Shown here one piece after another: positions 12,091 to 23,540 of a stretch of 64,000 bases of DNA; position 1 is the first letter of the stretch; the number at the start of each line of letters is the position of its first letter. The stretch covers positions 3,666,076 through 3,730,075 of the forward strand of contig JACEVL010000130.1 in NCBI GenBank assembly GCA_020284085.1, written 5' to 3'. Position numbers and translations under genes: made by a program. This stretch comes from Aporrectodea caliginosa (lineage: Eukaryota; Annelida; Clitellata; Crassiclitellata; Lumbricidae). The notes beneath the pieces were generated by a model. That model was not told the DNA's origin. It ran no database searches and saw only the letters and a program-made list of their open reading frames with translations.

Positions 12091-13525
12091 CAGAATTCTA
12101 AGTGATGTCCTCTTGTGAACGCATTGAACGGAAGAAGGCACCTGTATCTCAAATGTCTGTGTCTTCTTTTGCGTGCAAACGTCTTAGATATGAGAGCATT
12201 CATCGCATTCAGTCTGGTTCTATTCAAATTGAGCCTATAATCGTGTAGACATATAGACCTACATAGTATAGTAACTCGTGTTATCAGACATTGTTTCTGA
12301 AAGTGTGGTTATGAGAAAAGGAAACACGTGACTCTAGCACTCGTACGTTGAGACAGCGTTATTAACTCTGACGAGAGGACTCTTACTCTTTGCATAATGT
12401 CTGATAATTGCAGAGACTTATCTCGCTGTATGTAAACATTCAGAGCCATAATTTGTTTCCAGGATGGATCCTCATGCTATGCGCCGGTTGTGCCTACATC
12501 CGTCGATCTTTATATAAACCCAGCGCAAAGAACAAAGAGCTTGTGCGCAAGAGTGGTTTTAGCAGACACTCATGGTCATGCTTATGTCTATAGACTCATG
12601 CGGGAAAGGTCGTGGCAGGTGTACCTCCTAGATGAATTGCCTAATATGCAAAGTAGGTCTAAAATAAATTTCGCCTATAGAGCCAGACGTTAAGAAGTGC
12701 AGCGTGCCTTCCAACGATAAAGGACCGATGTTGCTGAACGGACTGTGTTCTGCTGAAAGAGGCTGGTTATCGGTTTCTAGCCACACTAGACCTGTTAATG
12801 GAAGAAAAAGCGGCCATCTGCTGCACATCGAGTTTCAAGTCCGAAAATCTACGACCCACAGCGGGAGTTAAAAACGGACCGGCAGAAGATCAAAGACACA
12901 TCCATTGCCAACACATCAGAGGCAGAACAACACAAAGAAGGCCTCTCCTTCTATAGGGAACAAACGAATGAGCAACGACCTCTTTCTTTAGAAAGAGGCC
13001 GAAAAAACCGGTTTCAACACAAAGCAAATCAAGGTCATCTCCAGTTAATTGACTAAAAACAGTGGGCCTAAATCGATGTATTCCAATCCTGTACGATTTA
13101 ATAAAATGTCTTTGTTGCACTACGACATTATAGCTATGAATATTGTCATGCTATAGTTATATTATTGCGATTGTTAGATATATATATATATATATATATA
13201 AAATATTAATATTATTACTGCACCGTATATATTTTTGATGACATATATAGGCATAAAGAATAAACCGATGTGAGCGATATGAAAATTAATTTGTTACAGA
13301 CAGAGTTGATTTGTGTGGAGCTAGCCTAGAGAGACAATTGATGCGTAAAATTCAGTTTATTTTTTGTTCAATTGAAAAAAAGTTGTAAACGTTAACGTTG
13401 TAGAGTCGTGAACGTCATTCAGTCTTACCCCCATCAGTTTTGCTTAGCTAAATTGTAAGAGGCAAAACGGTTGCAGTTAGGATTAAGAGTAGTTTTATGA
13501 ATGATAGACCTTTAGCTGTTGCCGC

Positions 13526-14033
13526 CAGTGTTATTTAAGTTTCAATTTACTTTTCAGTTTTAGTTTCAGTTTTAGTTTTGTTTTGACTTTTCAGTTTAGT
13601 TTTAGTTTTAGTTTTCAACTCTTTTCAGTTTTAGTTTTAGTTTCAGTTTTCAAAACTTTTCAGTTTTAATTCAGTTCTGTAAACATTCAGCAGAAGTAAT
13701 TAAATGTCATTTTTTATTAATGACATTTGTTTGATTAGCAAGAACAACAGATCTGATTAATTTCATGCTTTCATGCTATTGGGCTGCAGTTTTAAGCACT
13801 CGCCGCTAACCGCTGCAGACATGTCCGCCACTCGGCGTGTTTGCCACGCAGAAAAATTAATTCAGTTTTCAACTTTCAAGTTTAGTTTCAGTTCTAGTTT
13901 TGTACTTTTCAGTTTAGTTTTAGTTTGAGTTTTCAGAACTTTTCAGTTTTAGTTTTAGTTTCAGTTAACTGAAATAGAACTTTTCAGTTAATAATAAAGT
14001 TACTTTCAGTTTTAGTTAACTTAAATAACTCTG
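13526..14033 (+). mobile_element. hAT-type MITE with intact 8-bp TSD
   Basis: The left terminal repeat is CAGTGTTATTTAAG; the right one reads CTTAAATAACTCTG. GTTGCCGC stands immediately on both sides (13518-13525 and 14034-14041), an 8-bp target-site duplication typical of hAT insertion. The interior is rich in CAGTTTTAGTTTCAG motifs near both ends, with no coding capacity. Confidence 0.93.
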
Positions 14034-14041
14034 GTTGCCGC

Positions 14042-14424
14042 TGATCCAACCGTCAGAAAATGGTTTTATCTGTGAAAAGATGCTACCTTTCCTGCCTTCC
14101 TTCCTTCATGATCTTGACCACCATCATAATCATCGTCATCAGCGCCACCATAATTCATAATATCATTCTCAGAAGATGATAAGCCATCTTCGTAGATTAT
14201 TAATTATCAATTTGTAACTTCTATAGTGCCAATGTTTAATGCACAAGGCGTTAACTGCGTGCAGTAATCCAATCAGACAGAAGCGGTCTATGGCAGACAA
14301 ACAATCTGGAAAAGGTAATTTGAAAATGACTTCCATGCAGACTTCCAGAGTTCAGAAGTGCATGTCAGTGCCTGGGCAAAGTTTCAATTCTGTCGTGCGT
14401 GGAGGTCACACAAGCAGTAAGTTT
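14042..14424. other. Non-genic stretch with an L2-like 3' tail
   Basis: Holds TCATCATC-type triplets near 14120 and, at 14205-14265 on the minus strand, a LINE 3' tail with the motif CTTCTATAGTGCC (reverse of GGCGCTATAGAAG seen in other L2-like tails) and GCACAAGGCG. No gene is supported. Confidence 0.5.
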
Positions 14425-14511
14425 TATATGGTCCTTTTAATTTTGGGCCCCTAGAATCGCGGGGCCCCTGGTGACTGCATAGCATGTCCATGCTTTAAGA
14501 CGGCACTGGTG
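14425..14511 (-). mobile_element. hAT terminal fragment
   Basis: Read on the minus strand it starts CAGTGCCGTCTTAAAGC and continues through GCATAGCAGTCACC-like sequence to AGGGGCCCCGCG and TAGGGGCCC. This GGGGCCCC-rich end is a familiar style of Ac/Charlie-like hAT termini. The other terminus is not seen, so it is a solo end. Confidence 0.5.
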
Positions 14512-15298
14512 CATGTTGACAATGATTAAGAATTTTGGTCTAGATCGTCATTTTCTTAGAATAATAATACAGTTCTCGTATCTTTTCCAAAGTGTTTGTC
14601 TGCCACAGCCGCCTCCTCTCTGTCTTAATGGATTTTGCCATCCTCACCACTTCCTCCTTTCTAGTCCATTATCTTGTGTGTCTGCGTCAGCATCTGAATT
14701 TCTAATGAGTACTTGCAGAAAACAGACAGACTCAAGCACGTGGCTCTATCTAAGTATGCAGTTTTGGACTCCTGTTTATTTATTCTCTGCTATGTTTGAT
14801 GGAACGGAGCGCAGGAAACTAACGGGTTAATATTTACTTATTGTTTAGTGCATTGTGGATAATGGACGGGAAAGGATGAAGTGGTGAGAATGACAAATGA
14901 TGTCGAAAACGATAACAAGGAGTAGAAACATAAGAATCAAGAGGATGAGGAAAAGGAGGAAGAAGAAAAGGTGATGTCGTCTAACTTGACAATTTCTATA
15001 GCGCCACTGTACATTGTGTTCTTGTCCGAAATACAAACATTGTAGTCGGTTCGATCAGGTTTGATAGCCTTACTCTGTTCTGGACTTCTGGTTAAGCTAA
15101 TGTAATAGTTTTGACTAAATAGAGTTCTGAACGCTTTGAAGATGGTCCAGTTTGGCTTTGATGTGGCGATAAGAAAAGACCTGCAATGACCAGGAAGGTT
15201 GGAGACAGAGCGTTAGGCGGATAAAACAAGGCAGAGAAAGAACCGATCACTTAATGTACAGGTGCTCCAAATGCGGTGGAGGGTAGACCTACAAGTCA
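14512..15298. other. Non-genic stretch with an L2-like 3' tail
   Basis: At about 14985-15030 a minus-strand LINE tail shows TTTCTATAGCGCCACTG. A purine-rich GAGGAAGAAG stretch lies near 14945. Several short frames exist on both strands but none has a recognisable domain. Confidence 0.5.
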
Positions 15299-15409
15299 TA
15301 CATACAAACATACATACATACATACATACATACATACATACATACATACATACATACATACATGCATGCATACATACATACATACATACATACATACATA
15401 CATACAAAC

Positions 15410-15440
<31 letters not shown>

Positions 15441-15864
15441 CATACATACATACATACATACATACATACATGCATGCATGCATGCATGCATGCATGCATG
15501 CATGCATACATACATACATACATACATACATACATACATACATACATACATACATACATACATACATACATACATACATACATACATACATACATACATA
15601 CATACATACATACATACATACATACATACATACATACATACATACATACATACATACATACATACATACATACATACATACATACATACATACATACATA
15701 CATACATACATACATACATACATACATACATACATACATACATACATACATACATACATACATACATACATACATACATACATACATACATACATACATA
15801 CATACATACATACATACATACATACATACATACATACATACATACATACATACATACATACATA
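15299..15864. repeat. (ACAT)n microsatellite, about 565 bp
   Basis: Nearly pure ACAT tetranucleotide repeat, with interspersed CAAACTTACA and a block of ATGC units at 15470-15505. Long open frames across it on both strands are simply the repeat translated and are not genes. Confidence 0.98.
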
Positions 15865-17046
15865 ATGCTAAGTGAAACATAAGCCATGGTCGAGCTTAGA
15901 CTGCTCAGATTACAAAACAAGCAGCTCCATCGCCTAAGATTACTGATTTTAACCAGTTAAATTGATTCAGATGCTTCGAGGTTTCTATGTACATTGTACA
16001 CATTCTTGAGTGAACTGAAAGTCAGCCATATTTGTTTGTTATGCAGAGCTTCGCTATTTCCAAGACCTCCGGTAATAATGTAAAAGACTTGTAAGGGAGA
16101 GAGATATGTTTCTTAAGGATAAAGATCGTGCACAAAACCAATGTCAGGCTCTATACTCAATAAAACAGTGAAATAGTGGAAAGGGAAGGAAACTTAGAGG
16201 ACGTCGCAGATAGGCTACATCTTATAACGTCTAATGTGACTACACTAAGAGCGACAAATGCCTACTTGAGCGCTGGTGCTAAGATGTGCTTGGAACGAAT
16301 TGAAGGCGAGGCCCGATATGCATAACAAATTACGGAAAACTCATCCTTTACTATTAAACACATTTCTTCGTGAGTCCAATGCCGGTGTCACGAAATAGAG
16401 TATCCCCCTAAATGAGTACCCCCTTAGCGAAATGGAGTATCCGGTTTAGTTTGCATTATTGGCGGTTTCTAAGTGTATTCAGTCGTACTGTTTGGATTTA
16501 TTGTACATGTCACCAACTCTTTTTCTTTCTTAGTTGTGACCTACCTCAAGAACTTTCCTTATCTCTACATATAAATTGCTCAACGACTTCTAACTGTTTA
16601 AGAATTAAATTGACACAGTTCTTTCAATGTTTCTTTCTCTTCTTCAAACACAGTTTAATAACAACAAACTCAACTCTTGCCTTAAAACAACTGTACTACA
16701 CTGTATAGTTCAAATTCACTGTCATCAGCAGTTTCTAAGTTTGGCGCGCTAACTGCACGTGTAAAGAGAATCTACCGTCAGCCAATGTTTAGGCTACTTT
16801 AGGCCAAGCGCCCACGAGCCGACAGCGCAACTAAGGCCTAAGACTAAAACGCTTAACAATCGATACACATTATATATATATCAACCTAAAGAACACCTGT
16901 GCTCATTATATATGCAAAACACTTGTTCACATTACCTCCTTCCCTTTCTTTGGATTGAGCAAATTAAACTTAAAAATTTGCAAAATCATCATGTACTAAA
17001 TTAGGCAATAAACTTAATACTATACAAAACAGTAAAATAAACAATC
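15865..17046. other. Non-genic stretch
   Basis: No gene is supported. Near 16390-16445 is a repeated phrase (GAGTATCCC-CTAAATGAGTACCCCC-TTAGCGAAATGGAGTATCC) that looks like a transposon end. 16980-17046 is AT-rich and follows, on the minus strand, the stop of the RNase H fragment. Confidence 0.45.
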
Positions 17047-17151
17047 TTATAATCTAGATAAACAATCTGCTACAACATTTAATCGTCCTTTCTTATAATT
17101 AACTTCTACATCAAAAGTTTGCAGTGCCAAAGCCCAACGCACCAATTTGGA
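17047..17151 (-). pseudogene. Ty3/gypsy retrotransposon RNase H end, truncated
   Basis: A minus-strand frame of 34 codons plus stop reads LVRWALALQTFDVEVNYKKG followed by LNVVADCLSRL. This is the classic end of the RNase H domain of Ty3/gypsy polyproteins, where a W-A-L-x-L-Q stretch is followed by a Y-x-x-G-x-x-N-V-V-A-D-x-L-S-R signature. Everything upstream on that strand is replaced by a GATCTGGTGAG minisatellite, and the frame ends in TAA at once. It is a short relic. Confidence 0.8.
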
Positions 17152-17540
17152 GAATGAAGATCTGGTGAGTGGAATCTGGTGAGTGGAGAGAGAGATCTGG
17201 TGAAGAGGATCTGGTGAGAGAAGAGCGCTATCTGGTGAGAGGAGAGGAAGGAGATGAGATCCGGTCAGAGGATAGGAGATCTGGTCAGAGGATAGAGATC
17301 TGGTGAAGGAGAGGGAGATCTGGTCCTAAGGATAAATCTGTGAGGCAGAAAGGTTGATTTGGTGAGAAGATAGGGTGACGTCTGGTTAGAGTATATGAGA
17401 TTGGCAAGAAGATAGGGTGACATCTGGGAGGATAGAATCTGGTGAGGATAGCAGGATCTGGTGGTGGATAGCCCTAGTAGATTTGAGTGAGAGCGGCGGA
17501 GATCTGGGGAGAGGGTAGGAGATCTGGTGAGAGAGGAGAG
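17152..17540. repeat. GATCTGGTGAGA-type minisatellite
   Basis: Irregular units of about 16-25 bases all contain GATCTGGT(G/C)AG followed by a purine-rich G/A spacer. More than fifteen units are visible. The array begins exactly at the break of the gypsy RNase H frame. A degraded reverse-complement version (CTCACCAGATC words) occupies about 34925-35390 at the far end of the inverted repeat. Confidence 0.85.
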
Positions 17541-17639
17541 GATCTCCTATTGTTCCATTCCACTTTCTTATTACACTTGTTTATGCTAATGTAATTTATG
17601 TTAATAAAGTTGGTAGTCAATTTCATTGAATTTGCAATT

Positions 17640-17725
17640 GACTTTGCATTATAAATTATGTGGGGTCTGAATGACCCCTGTGGTGCTTCTAGGAAGTTCG
17701 ATTTCTCGGTGCTTCTAGTGTTAAA
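17640..17725 (-). mobile_element. piggyBac-like terminal fragment
   Basis: On the minus strand it reads TTAA then CACTAGAAGCACCGAG, with a second CTAGAAGCACC and then GGGGTCATTCAGACCCC. TTAA target sites and a CCC(T/A)AGAAG-type end followed by a GGGTCAT-AGACCC palindrome are characteristic of piggyBac-like elements. Only one end is recognised. Confidence 0.4.
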
Positions 17726-17789
17726 TGCAATACTATGCTGCTTTTCTCCCCAATTTTCGATGATCATGTGACATTTCAGTAGCTTTCTG

Positions 17790-20260
17790 TGTCAAAAGTT
17801 ATGATGCGTTACAGCTGAAACTTTAAAATTATTACAAGGATTCACTATACAACACATGACACATGTACAAAGTGTTAGCCATAACTAGGCATAAAACTTC
17901 TTGACATCCATGGTGGTTTTTCAAAAACATTTCTGCAATTTTCTAAATAGATTTTCTCAGAAACATGGTTTCTACACAGTAATCTTTTTAACTTTTAGTT
18001 TGACAGGGTTTCGTGGGCATATCCTAGTAACATCAACAAATCTCAGGGCATTGAGCATTGTCCAGAATCCCCGGGTTTTGTAGTAATTTCTCTTGGTGGG
18101 TCAGAAATGGCCAAGGTAAAACACTTCTTTATGCTGTCTGTACATGTTAAACCTCCTCAAGAAAGATGCTCACAGGTTTGCACACATATGAACAAAATGC
18201 TTTGTTAGTCATTTAACTGAAGTTGAACCAGATGACCAGCAAATCCCTGGAAGTTCATCGCGATGGATGGTATACATCGGAACTGATAATTACCAAATCA
18301 TGCGCTATCTTCATAATGTAAAATTGCGTGCTCATCTATGAACTTGTGTGACTAATAGGTCTGATTGGTTGCATCCTTGTGCTGGGCAAGTGTTCACGGA
18401 TTCAGCTCGTGCTGCATGAACGAGGCACTGTGGGCAGCCGGTTGCATGGACACGATTAGCCTGAACATCACGATTACACAATTTGTAAGTAAGTATGGGC
18501 TAACAAAAAATGTAGTGCAGTAAGGGCAAAACATGGAAATGGGTCAACAGTCATCCCAGCCAAATATGGACCGTGAAGTTGTTCTGTGATGCGGAATTCC
18601 GGAAGGGCCAAGTGCCCTTCTTGCCCTGTGTACGGGAGCACATGCTATTCAACTCAACTCAAATCGAAAGCAGCTTAACAACATGTGAATTCGTCCACTG
18701 CAGACTCGTGACATAGAAAAAGGAAACGCAGATCATTTGCACTTACTTTAAATCCCCTGCCATTAACAGCATAGCTTGCTCAATGCTTTGTTTTAGGTAT
18801 TGAAATAAACGGATGTCCATACGCCACCGCATTGTATGCGCCATACACCTAGGCCCACTAAGCTCCACTTGACAATCGTAAACCTACGTTGCAAGTCAAT
18901 CGGAATATTTGTTTCCCCGTTCATTTCTCAAAATAAATATCCAAAACGAACAAGAAAATGGCCAGGAATCCAACTCCACGGCTTTGATGATCGGACTCCG
19001 GCGCGATTATCGTCAACTAAAGCATTTCAAAGACGAAAACTCAATGTAGAACCAAAACAAAACGTCGCTTCGAAAGTCGTAAACACGAAGACAAACGTGC
19101 AGCTTTATGACAGACAACATACGCTTACTACGAACACCTATATCTCCCTTATACACTTAGCTTCGTAGACCGATACACAAATGCATACACGTGGGTGAAT
19201 AATACACCCGAAGACGTCGCCAAATGTAGTTATATTATGAGATAGAGCACGAAGCTTGCAGAAGATGCGTCATGTCATGTGGTTGTTGGTTTGCACGAGA
19301 TACACGGGCCTCAGCTAATCCGCTATTGGTCGACGGGATGAGGCAGCCTTTCAGTCTGCGTCAAGTTACACGGATTGTTTCGAAGTGATACCGCGTTAGA
19401 AGGCAGCGTTCAGCTGGGCCTCCCGTAACTTGACACCAGGCTACTATTGATGCGACCACTGCTTGGGAGTTTTTCCCAGATCTTGGGAATTTGGGGGTCA
19501 GACTTGGGATGTGGGGAATTTTGCCTAACAATCTTGGGATTTTTGAAGGTCTACAGACTAGTTTTTTACCGTACTTTGCAACAGTGGCAGCAGATCAGAT
19601 TAGAAAAACTCGTTCAGTCTTAAATATATTTATCATTATTGTAACCTGTAAACATTGTTAATTCAATGTTATGCTCCGTTTTTTTCTTTGCGAGTTCTTA
19701 ACAAGGCATTTTTGTGAAGAATTGTGATTGTTAAAAGTTGAAACGCATTTCATATTTCATCACATCTTTTTCCCTTTCGGCAACTTGGGAGTTTTTGGTA
19801 CACTTTTGGCCAATCTTCGGGATTTTTCTGGCAAGAGCTTGAGATTTCAGAAAATGGAGAGTGGTCGCACTGGCTGTGGCCCGTGTAATCGTAAACAGTT
19901 TGGTGTTGTTTAGATGCTGGTTGTAGTAGACCGGGGACTCCGAACTATGGTCTACGTGAGTAGGCCATCGAGGCAGGTGCGCATATGGCTTGCCGCCATG
20001 ACATTGTGCTGTCGGCTTAGGCCGCTTGTGACTAAGTAGGCGAGGAGGGTTACAGAGTACAGAAGCTGGTTGGGATAGATTTGTCAAAGATTCACCCGCT
20101 GGGGGCTGCCGATGAACATTAAGCCAGTACGTATCCCAGAGGCGGCTCTTTTCTGGCACTTAGGCTAGACATGTCGGAGCACCATCTATTAGACGCATCA
20201 CAGGCATAAGAAAATGACAGTATTAATGTATCTGCAAATGTAATGTAACGGGAGCCGATA
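17790..20260. other. Stretch without recognised genes
   Basis: Open frames at 18836-19168 (plus, 110 codons) and 19731-20159 (minus, 142 codons) show no domain I can name, and both lie in the left arm of the inverted repeat. 19440-19560 and 19770-19860 repeat the word CTTGGGA(A/G)TTT many times. The matching right-arm sequences carry stops and indels, which gives no support for coding. Confidence 0.4.
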
Positions 20261-20261
20261 G

Positions 20262-20966
20262 ATAAATGGTAACATCACTGGCGTGAAAAACAGAGCATAC
20301 AGTAGAAAGCGGGATCGATTCCCGCTATACCCTTAAGGTTGACTCAGCCTTCTATTCGCCAGATGGCGCTGGTAAAATCAGAAGTAGGACCAGTGATGGG
20401 CGCTAACTAATTTTTTTAGTGAAACTATAACTAGTTTTCAACTAAAATAAAAAAGTTTAACTAAAAGTTGGCAAGTGATTTTGTAAATAAGTCAACTAAA
20501 CTAAAAACATTTAGTTAAACTTCACAAACATTTTCACAATGACAGAGGGTCAAGTGAACTGTAATAATGCAGAGCATCAATGACAATTTCACTTTCAAAC
20601 TATGCAATGTGTTCTAGGCTAATAGTCCTAGTACAGTTCTACAAGAAAATCACGAAGAAAGTTGCTAATCATGCAATGCAATGCAGTTCAGTTGACTTGA
20701 ATAATAAAACCAGTTACTCGTGACAATCATTGCGGAAGATAGTTGCTGATCTTTGTTACTTAAACTTTCTAACTAATAACTAAAAAATATTTGTTAAACG
20801 TTGGTTTTAACTAAACTATTTTATTTTAGTTAAACTTCTGCCTTAACAAAAAAAATAGTTAAACTAAAAGTTTGCAACTTTTTAGTTAACTTTTGCCCAT
20901 CACTGAGTAGGACAGATGGCGCCTTGCATGGCTGCCATACAGTTAAATTCTACACCTGTTAAACTT
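20262..20966 (+). mobile_element. tRNA-derived SINE interrupted by a hAT element
   Basis: The head contains GATAAATGGTAACATCACTGG and GGGATCGATTCCCGC (B-box-like). The body reads CTTAAGGTTGACTCAGCC ... GGCGCTGGTAAAATCAG, then resumes after the insertion with AGATGGCGCCTTGCATGG and GCTGCCATACAGTTAAATTC. It is the same family as the minus-strand SINE at 9001-9186. Confidence 0.75.
20391..20905 (+). mobile_element. hAT-type MITE inserted in the SINE
   Basis: Terminal repeats are CAGTGATGGGC at the left and GCCCATCACTG at the right. AGTAGGAC flanks both ends (20383-20390 and 20906-20913), an exact 8-bp TSD taken from the SINE body. Subterminal regions are dense in AACTAAAA/TTTAGTT motifs. It has no coding capacity and is 515 bp long. 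Confidence 0.95.
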
Positions 20967-20969
20967 GTT

Positions 20970-21605
20970 ATCGTCTAGCTGTTGTTACTGTTTCATGTAA
21001 TCTTACTGCGTGCTTGTCAGTTTGAATAAGAATATTATTACATTATATTATTATAAAATCTCTCAATGCCACGCAGCAGCCAAGCTTATGCAACGGAAAA
21101 TTATATCAAAGCAAGCTCGCAAGAGCCAGATCGTGAGGTTTTAGTTTCGCTGCCAGTTCAGTCAGCATGATATAGGCCTATGTAGGCCTGCAGTGCCAAG
21201 AGGAAAATCGTTACTGATTGTGTGCATGGATATTGCAGGAGCAGGAACAGGATAGGACAGCTTGGAGGTTGAGTAAATGCATGTGAACTGAAAGGGTAAG
21301 CAAAGGAGTACGCAGTATGAGAATTGTAGAAAAAAGACTGGAAGGTCAGACTTTGATCCATGTGGAGTTGGGGTGTGCAAGGAAGACTTAACAATGGGAC
21401 ACTAAGAAAGACTATGGGGTTTAACCCCCCCCCCTCCCCCAACACCTTGGAGTACGGGAGAAGGGAATCAGCGAGACGAGTTTACAGTAAGAAGGCTGGA
21501 GGTTTCAATGGCATTGTAGGTAAGAGATTAAATAGGCCTATTGTTGTGGATACGCTCAGGGACATTCAGCCAATGAACTGGTTTGAGAACTGCTTGTGGA
21601 CGTTG
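20970..21605. other. Stretch without recognised genes
   Basis: Short overlapping frames on both strands around 21160-21650 lack any recognisable domain. A C-run of 9 to 10 bases lies near 21425. Confidence 0.45.
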
Positions 21606-21609
21606 TGGT

Positions 21610-22277
21610 TAGTGTTGTTTTCGTTAACGAAAACAAAAAACAAAAACCTTCGTTAACGAAAACTCAGGGGTATATAGTTAACTGAAACTAAAACTAAAAC
21701 GAAAACTCAGTGAAATAACTAAAACTAATAATATAACTAAAACTCGCGGAACCGGCCAAAAACGATAACTGAAACTAAAACAGTCAAAACTAATAATAAC
21801 GAAAACATCTAATGAAAATCTAAACGAAAACACATAACGAAAACCTAGCATCCTTGAATATTTAATGTCTTTGTACATAGGGGCGAAAATCGGCGATTCA
21901 CATAAAGCTCAACAAGAAATTTTTGCCACATTAATCATTAAAAGTACATTATATCATGTATGATACATGGCATGTTGTCATACTGTAAGAATAATGGTTG
22001 CTAGTGCTTATTTGCAATAATTTGATATACATTGTTGATGGCTAAATATCATTGAACGAATAACTAAAACGAAAACTAAAACTAAAAAAACTAAAACTGA
22101 TGCGAGGAAGTGTCAGTTTCTATTAACTAAAACTAAAACTAAAACTTGGCGAAATAACTAAAACTAATAATAACTAAAACACCCAGCATGTAAAACTAAT
22201 AATAACTAAAACACCCAGCATGTAAAACTAATAATAACTAAAACTAAAACTCAAGGCAAAACTAAAACAACACTAAA
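21610..22277 (+). mobile_element. hAT-type MITE with (AACTAAAA)-like interior
   Basis: The left end is TAGTGTTGTTTTCGTTAACG; the right end, reversed, is TTTAGTGTTGTTTTAGTTTT. The flanks are GTTGTGGT (21602-21609) and CTTGTGGT (22278-22285), an 8-bp duplication with one mismatch. Most of the interior is AACTAAAAC repeated irregularly, plus an ACACCCAGCATGTAAAACTA unit present twice near 22170-22230. No coding capacity. Confidence 0.85.
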
Positions 22278-22445
22278 CTTGTGGTAAAGTGGTGATTGCG
22301 CGGGCCAGAAGTGCAGAACATTCTGAATTATTTAAAAACTTTTTATTTTTATTTTAGGTTTATGAGTCGACGTTATAGAAAAGGGAATTGTCCCTCAAGC
22401 AATTTCCACAGGCATAAGATGGGATGGGATCAATGGCTCTATAAT

Positions 22446-22876
22446 TAGGGGTTGCCACCCGTCCCGACTTTGTCAGGACAGTCAATTCGAGGGAAATGTC
22501 CACATGCCCGACTTGACCTAGTCGGGACAGCGAAATGCCCCGACTTTCAGATGTGTGACCAACTAAAAATGACTTTGTGACCAGGGCTTTTTGGCGTGCA
22601 GTTCTAATGCCAGTTGGAAATCAATTTGTGCAACTGTAAAAGCAATTTTGTGCGGTGAAAAATGAGGAAAAGTGTCGTTGGTCGTGAACTTTCGTGATTA
22701 CCCCGGTCGTGAACTTTTCCGTGACTACCCTCCCCAGGATAAACTTTTCGGTACCCCAGTCGTCAGCTTTTCAGAGGAGGTTATGCAGTTCTAAAAATTA
22801 TGTTCGTCAGCATCGACGGCGATGATTACGAGAGAGTTAAAGTTGCGTCGACTTCTGGTTCGAAAGGTGGCAACTA
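22446..22876 (+). mobile_element. hAT-type element with TSD TCTATAAT
   Basis: The left end TAGGGGTTGCCACC pairs with the right end GGTGGCAACTA. TCTATAAT stands directly outside both ends (22438-22445 and 22877-22884). The interior contains repeated GTCGGGACA/CCCGACTT motifs close to the left end. It is 431 bp long and non-coding. Confidence 0.9.
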
Positions 22877-22986
22877 TCTATAATACGGGTTCCACTGGCT
22901 CTATTCGTATCCATGTGGTCATGCTAACAGAGGCAGTAGGCCTATAGCTAGTCGACAGACCCGTCCCAGGGATATCTGGGCCCTAC

Positions 22987-23372
22987 GATTGGAAAACGAT
23001 TAGAGAATGATTGAAAAACGATTAGAAAACGATTGAAAAACGATTGGAAAACGATTGATAAAGCGATTAGAAAGTGATTGTAGAACGATTGGAAAGCTAT
23101 TGGAAAAAGGTTAGAAAATGATTGGAAAACGATTATAAAACAATTTGAAAATGATTAAAAATGATTGGAAAGCCATTGGAAAATGATTGGAAAACGATTT
23201 TAAAATGATTGGGAAACCGATTGGAAAACGATTATAAAACGATTGGAAAATGATTGGAAAATGATTGGAAAACGATTGCATATCGATTTCAAAATGATTG
23301 GAAGACGATTCGAAAACGATTAAAAAATGATTGGAAAACGATTAGAAAATGATTGGAAGGCGATTAGAGAAT
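22987..23372. repeat. Minisatellite of 11-13 bp units (CGATTGGAAAA)
   Basis: About thirty units of the form (A)CGATTGGAAAA or ATGATTGGAAAA follow each other with single-base variants (AGAAAA, ATAAAA, GGAAGG). The right-arm counterpart (around 31520-31690) retains only scattered CAATCGTTTTC units. Confidence 0.93.
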
Positions 23373-23378
23373 GATACG

Positions 23379-23540
23379 CAGTGATGGGGAAAATACTTCT
23401 GAAAAGTATTTTGAGTATGAGTATAAATACCTGATCACAAAAGTATTTAAAATATAAGTATCAAATACAATTACAGAGACTTGTCTGGTAGGCCTAGAAG
23501 TATTTTAAATACTAAGTAGGGGAAAAGCTTCTAATATGGA
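23379..23540 (+). mobile_element. Solo left end of a hAT-type MITE
   Basis: Begins CAGTGATGGGGAAAATACTT and continues with repeated AAGTATTT(T)AAATA motifs, a layout like the other hAT MITEs here. No matching right end is found before the sequence changes character near 23540. Confidence 0.5.

Larger units (their letters stand above)
9420..13560 (+). repeat. Long direct repeat, copy 2 of 2
   Basis: Matches 83-4020 at an offset of 9337 (rising to 9540 after two extra segments). The extra segments are 11435-11471 (37 bp) and 11925-12090 (166 bp). Almost no base substitutions are visible, so the copies are recent or are held identical. This copy is flanked on the right by a MITE with an intact target-site duplication, so it carries the original right boundary. 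Confidence 0.95.

Noticed and set aside
15213..15920. Open frames of 150-235 codons on both strands
   Set aside because: They are translations of the (ACAT)n array (YIHT/MYVC repeats).
22987..23372. Regular repeats considered as a CRISPR-like array
   Set aside because: Units are 11-13 bp without spacers, and the context is animal nuclear DNA. It is a minisatellite.
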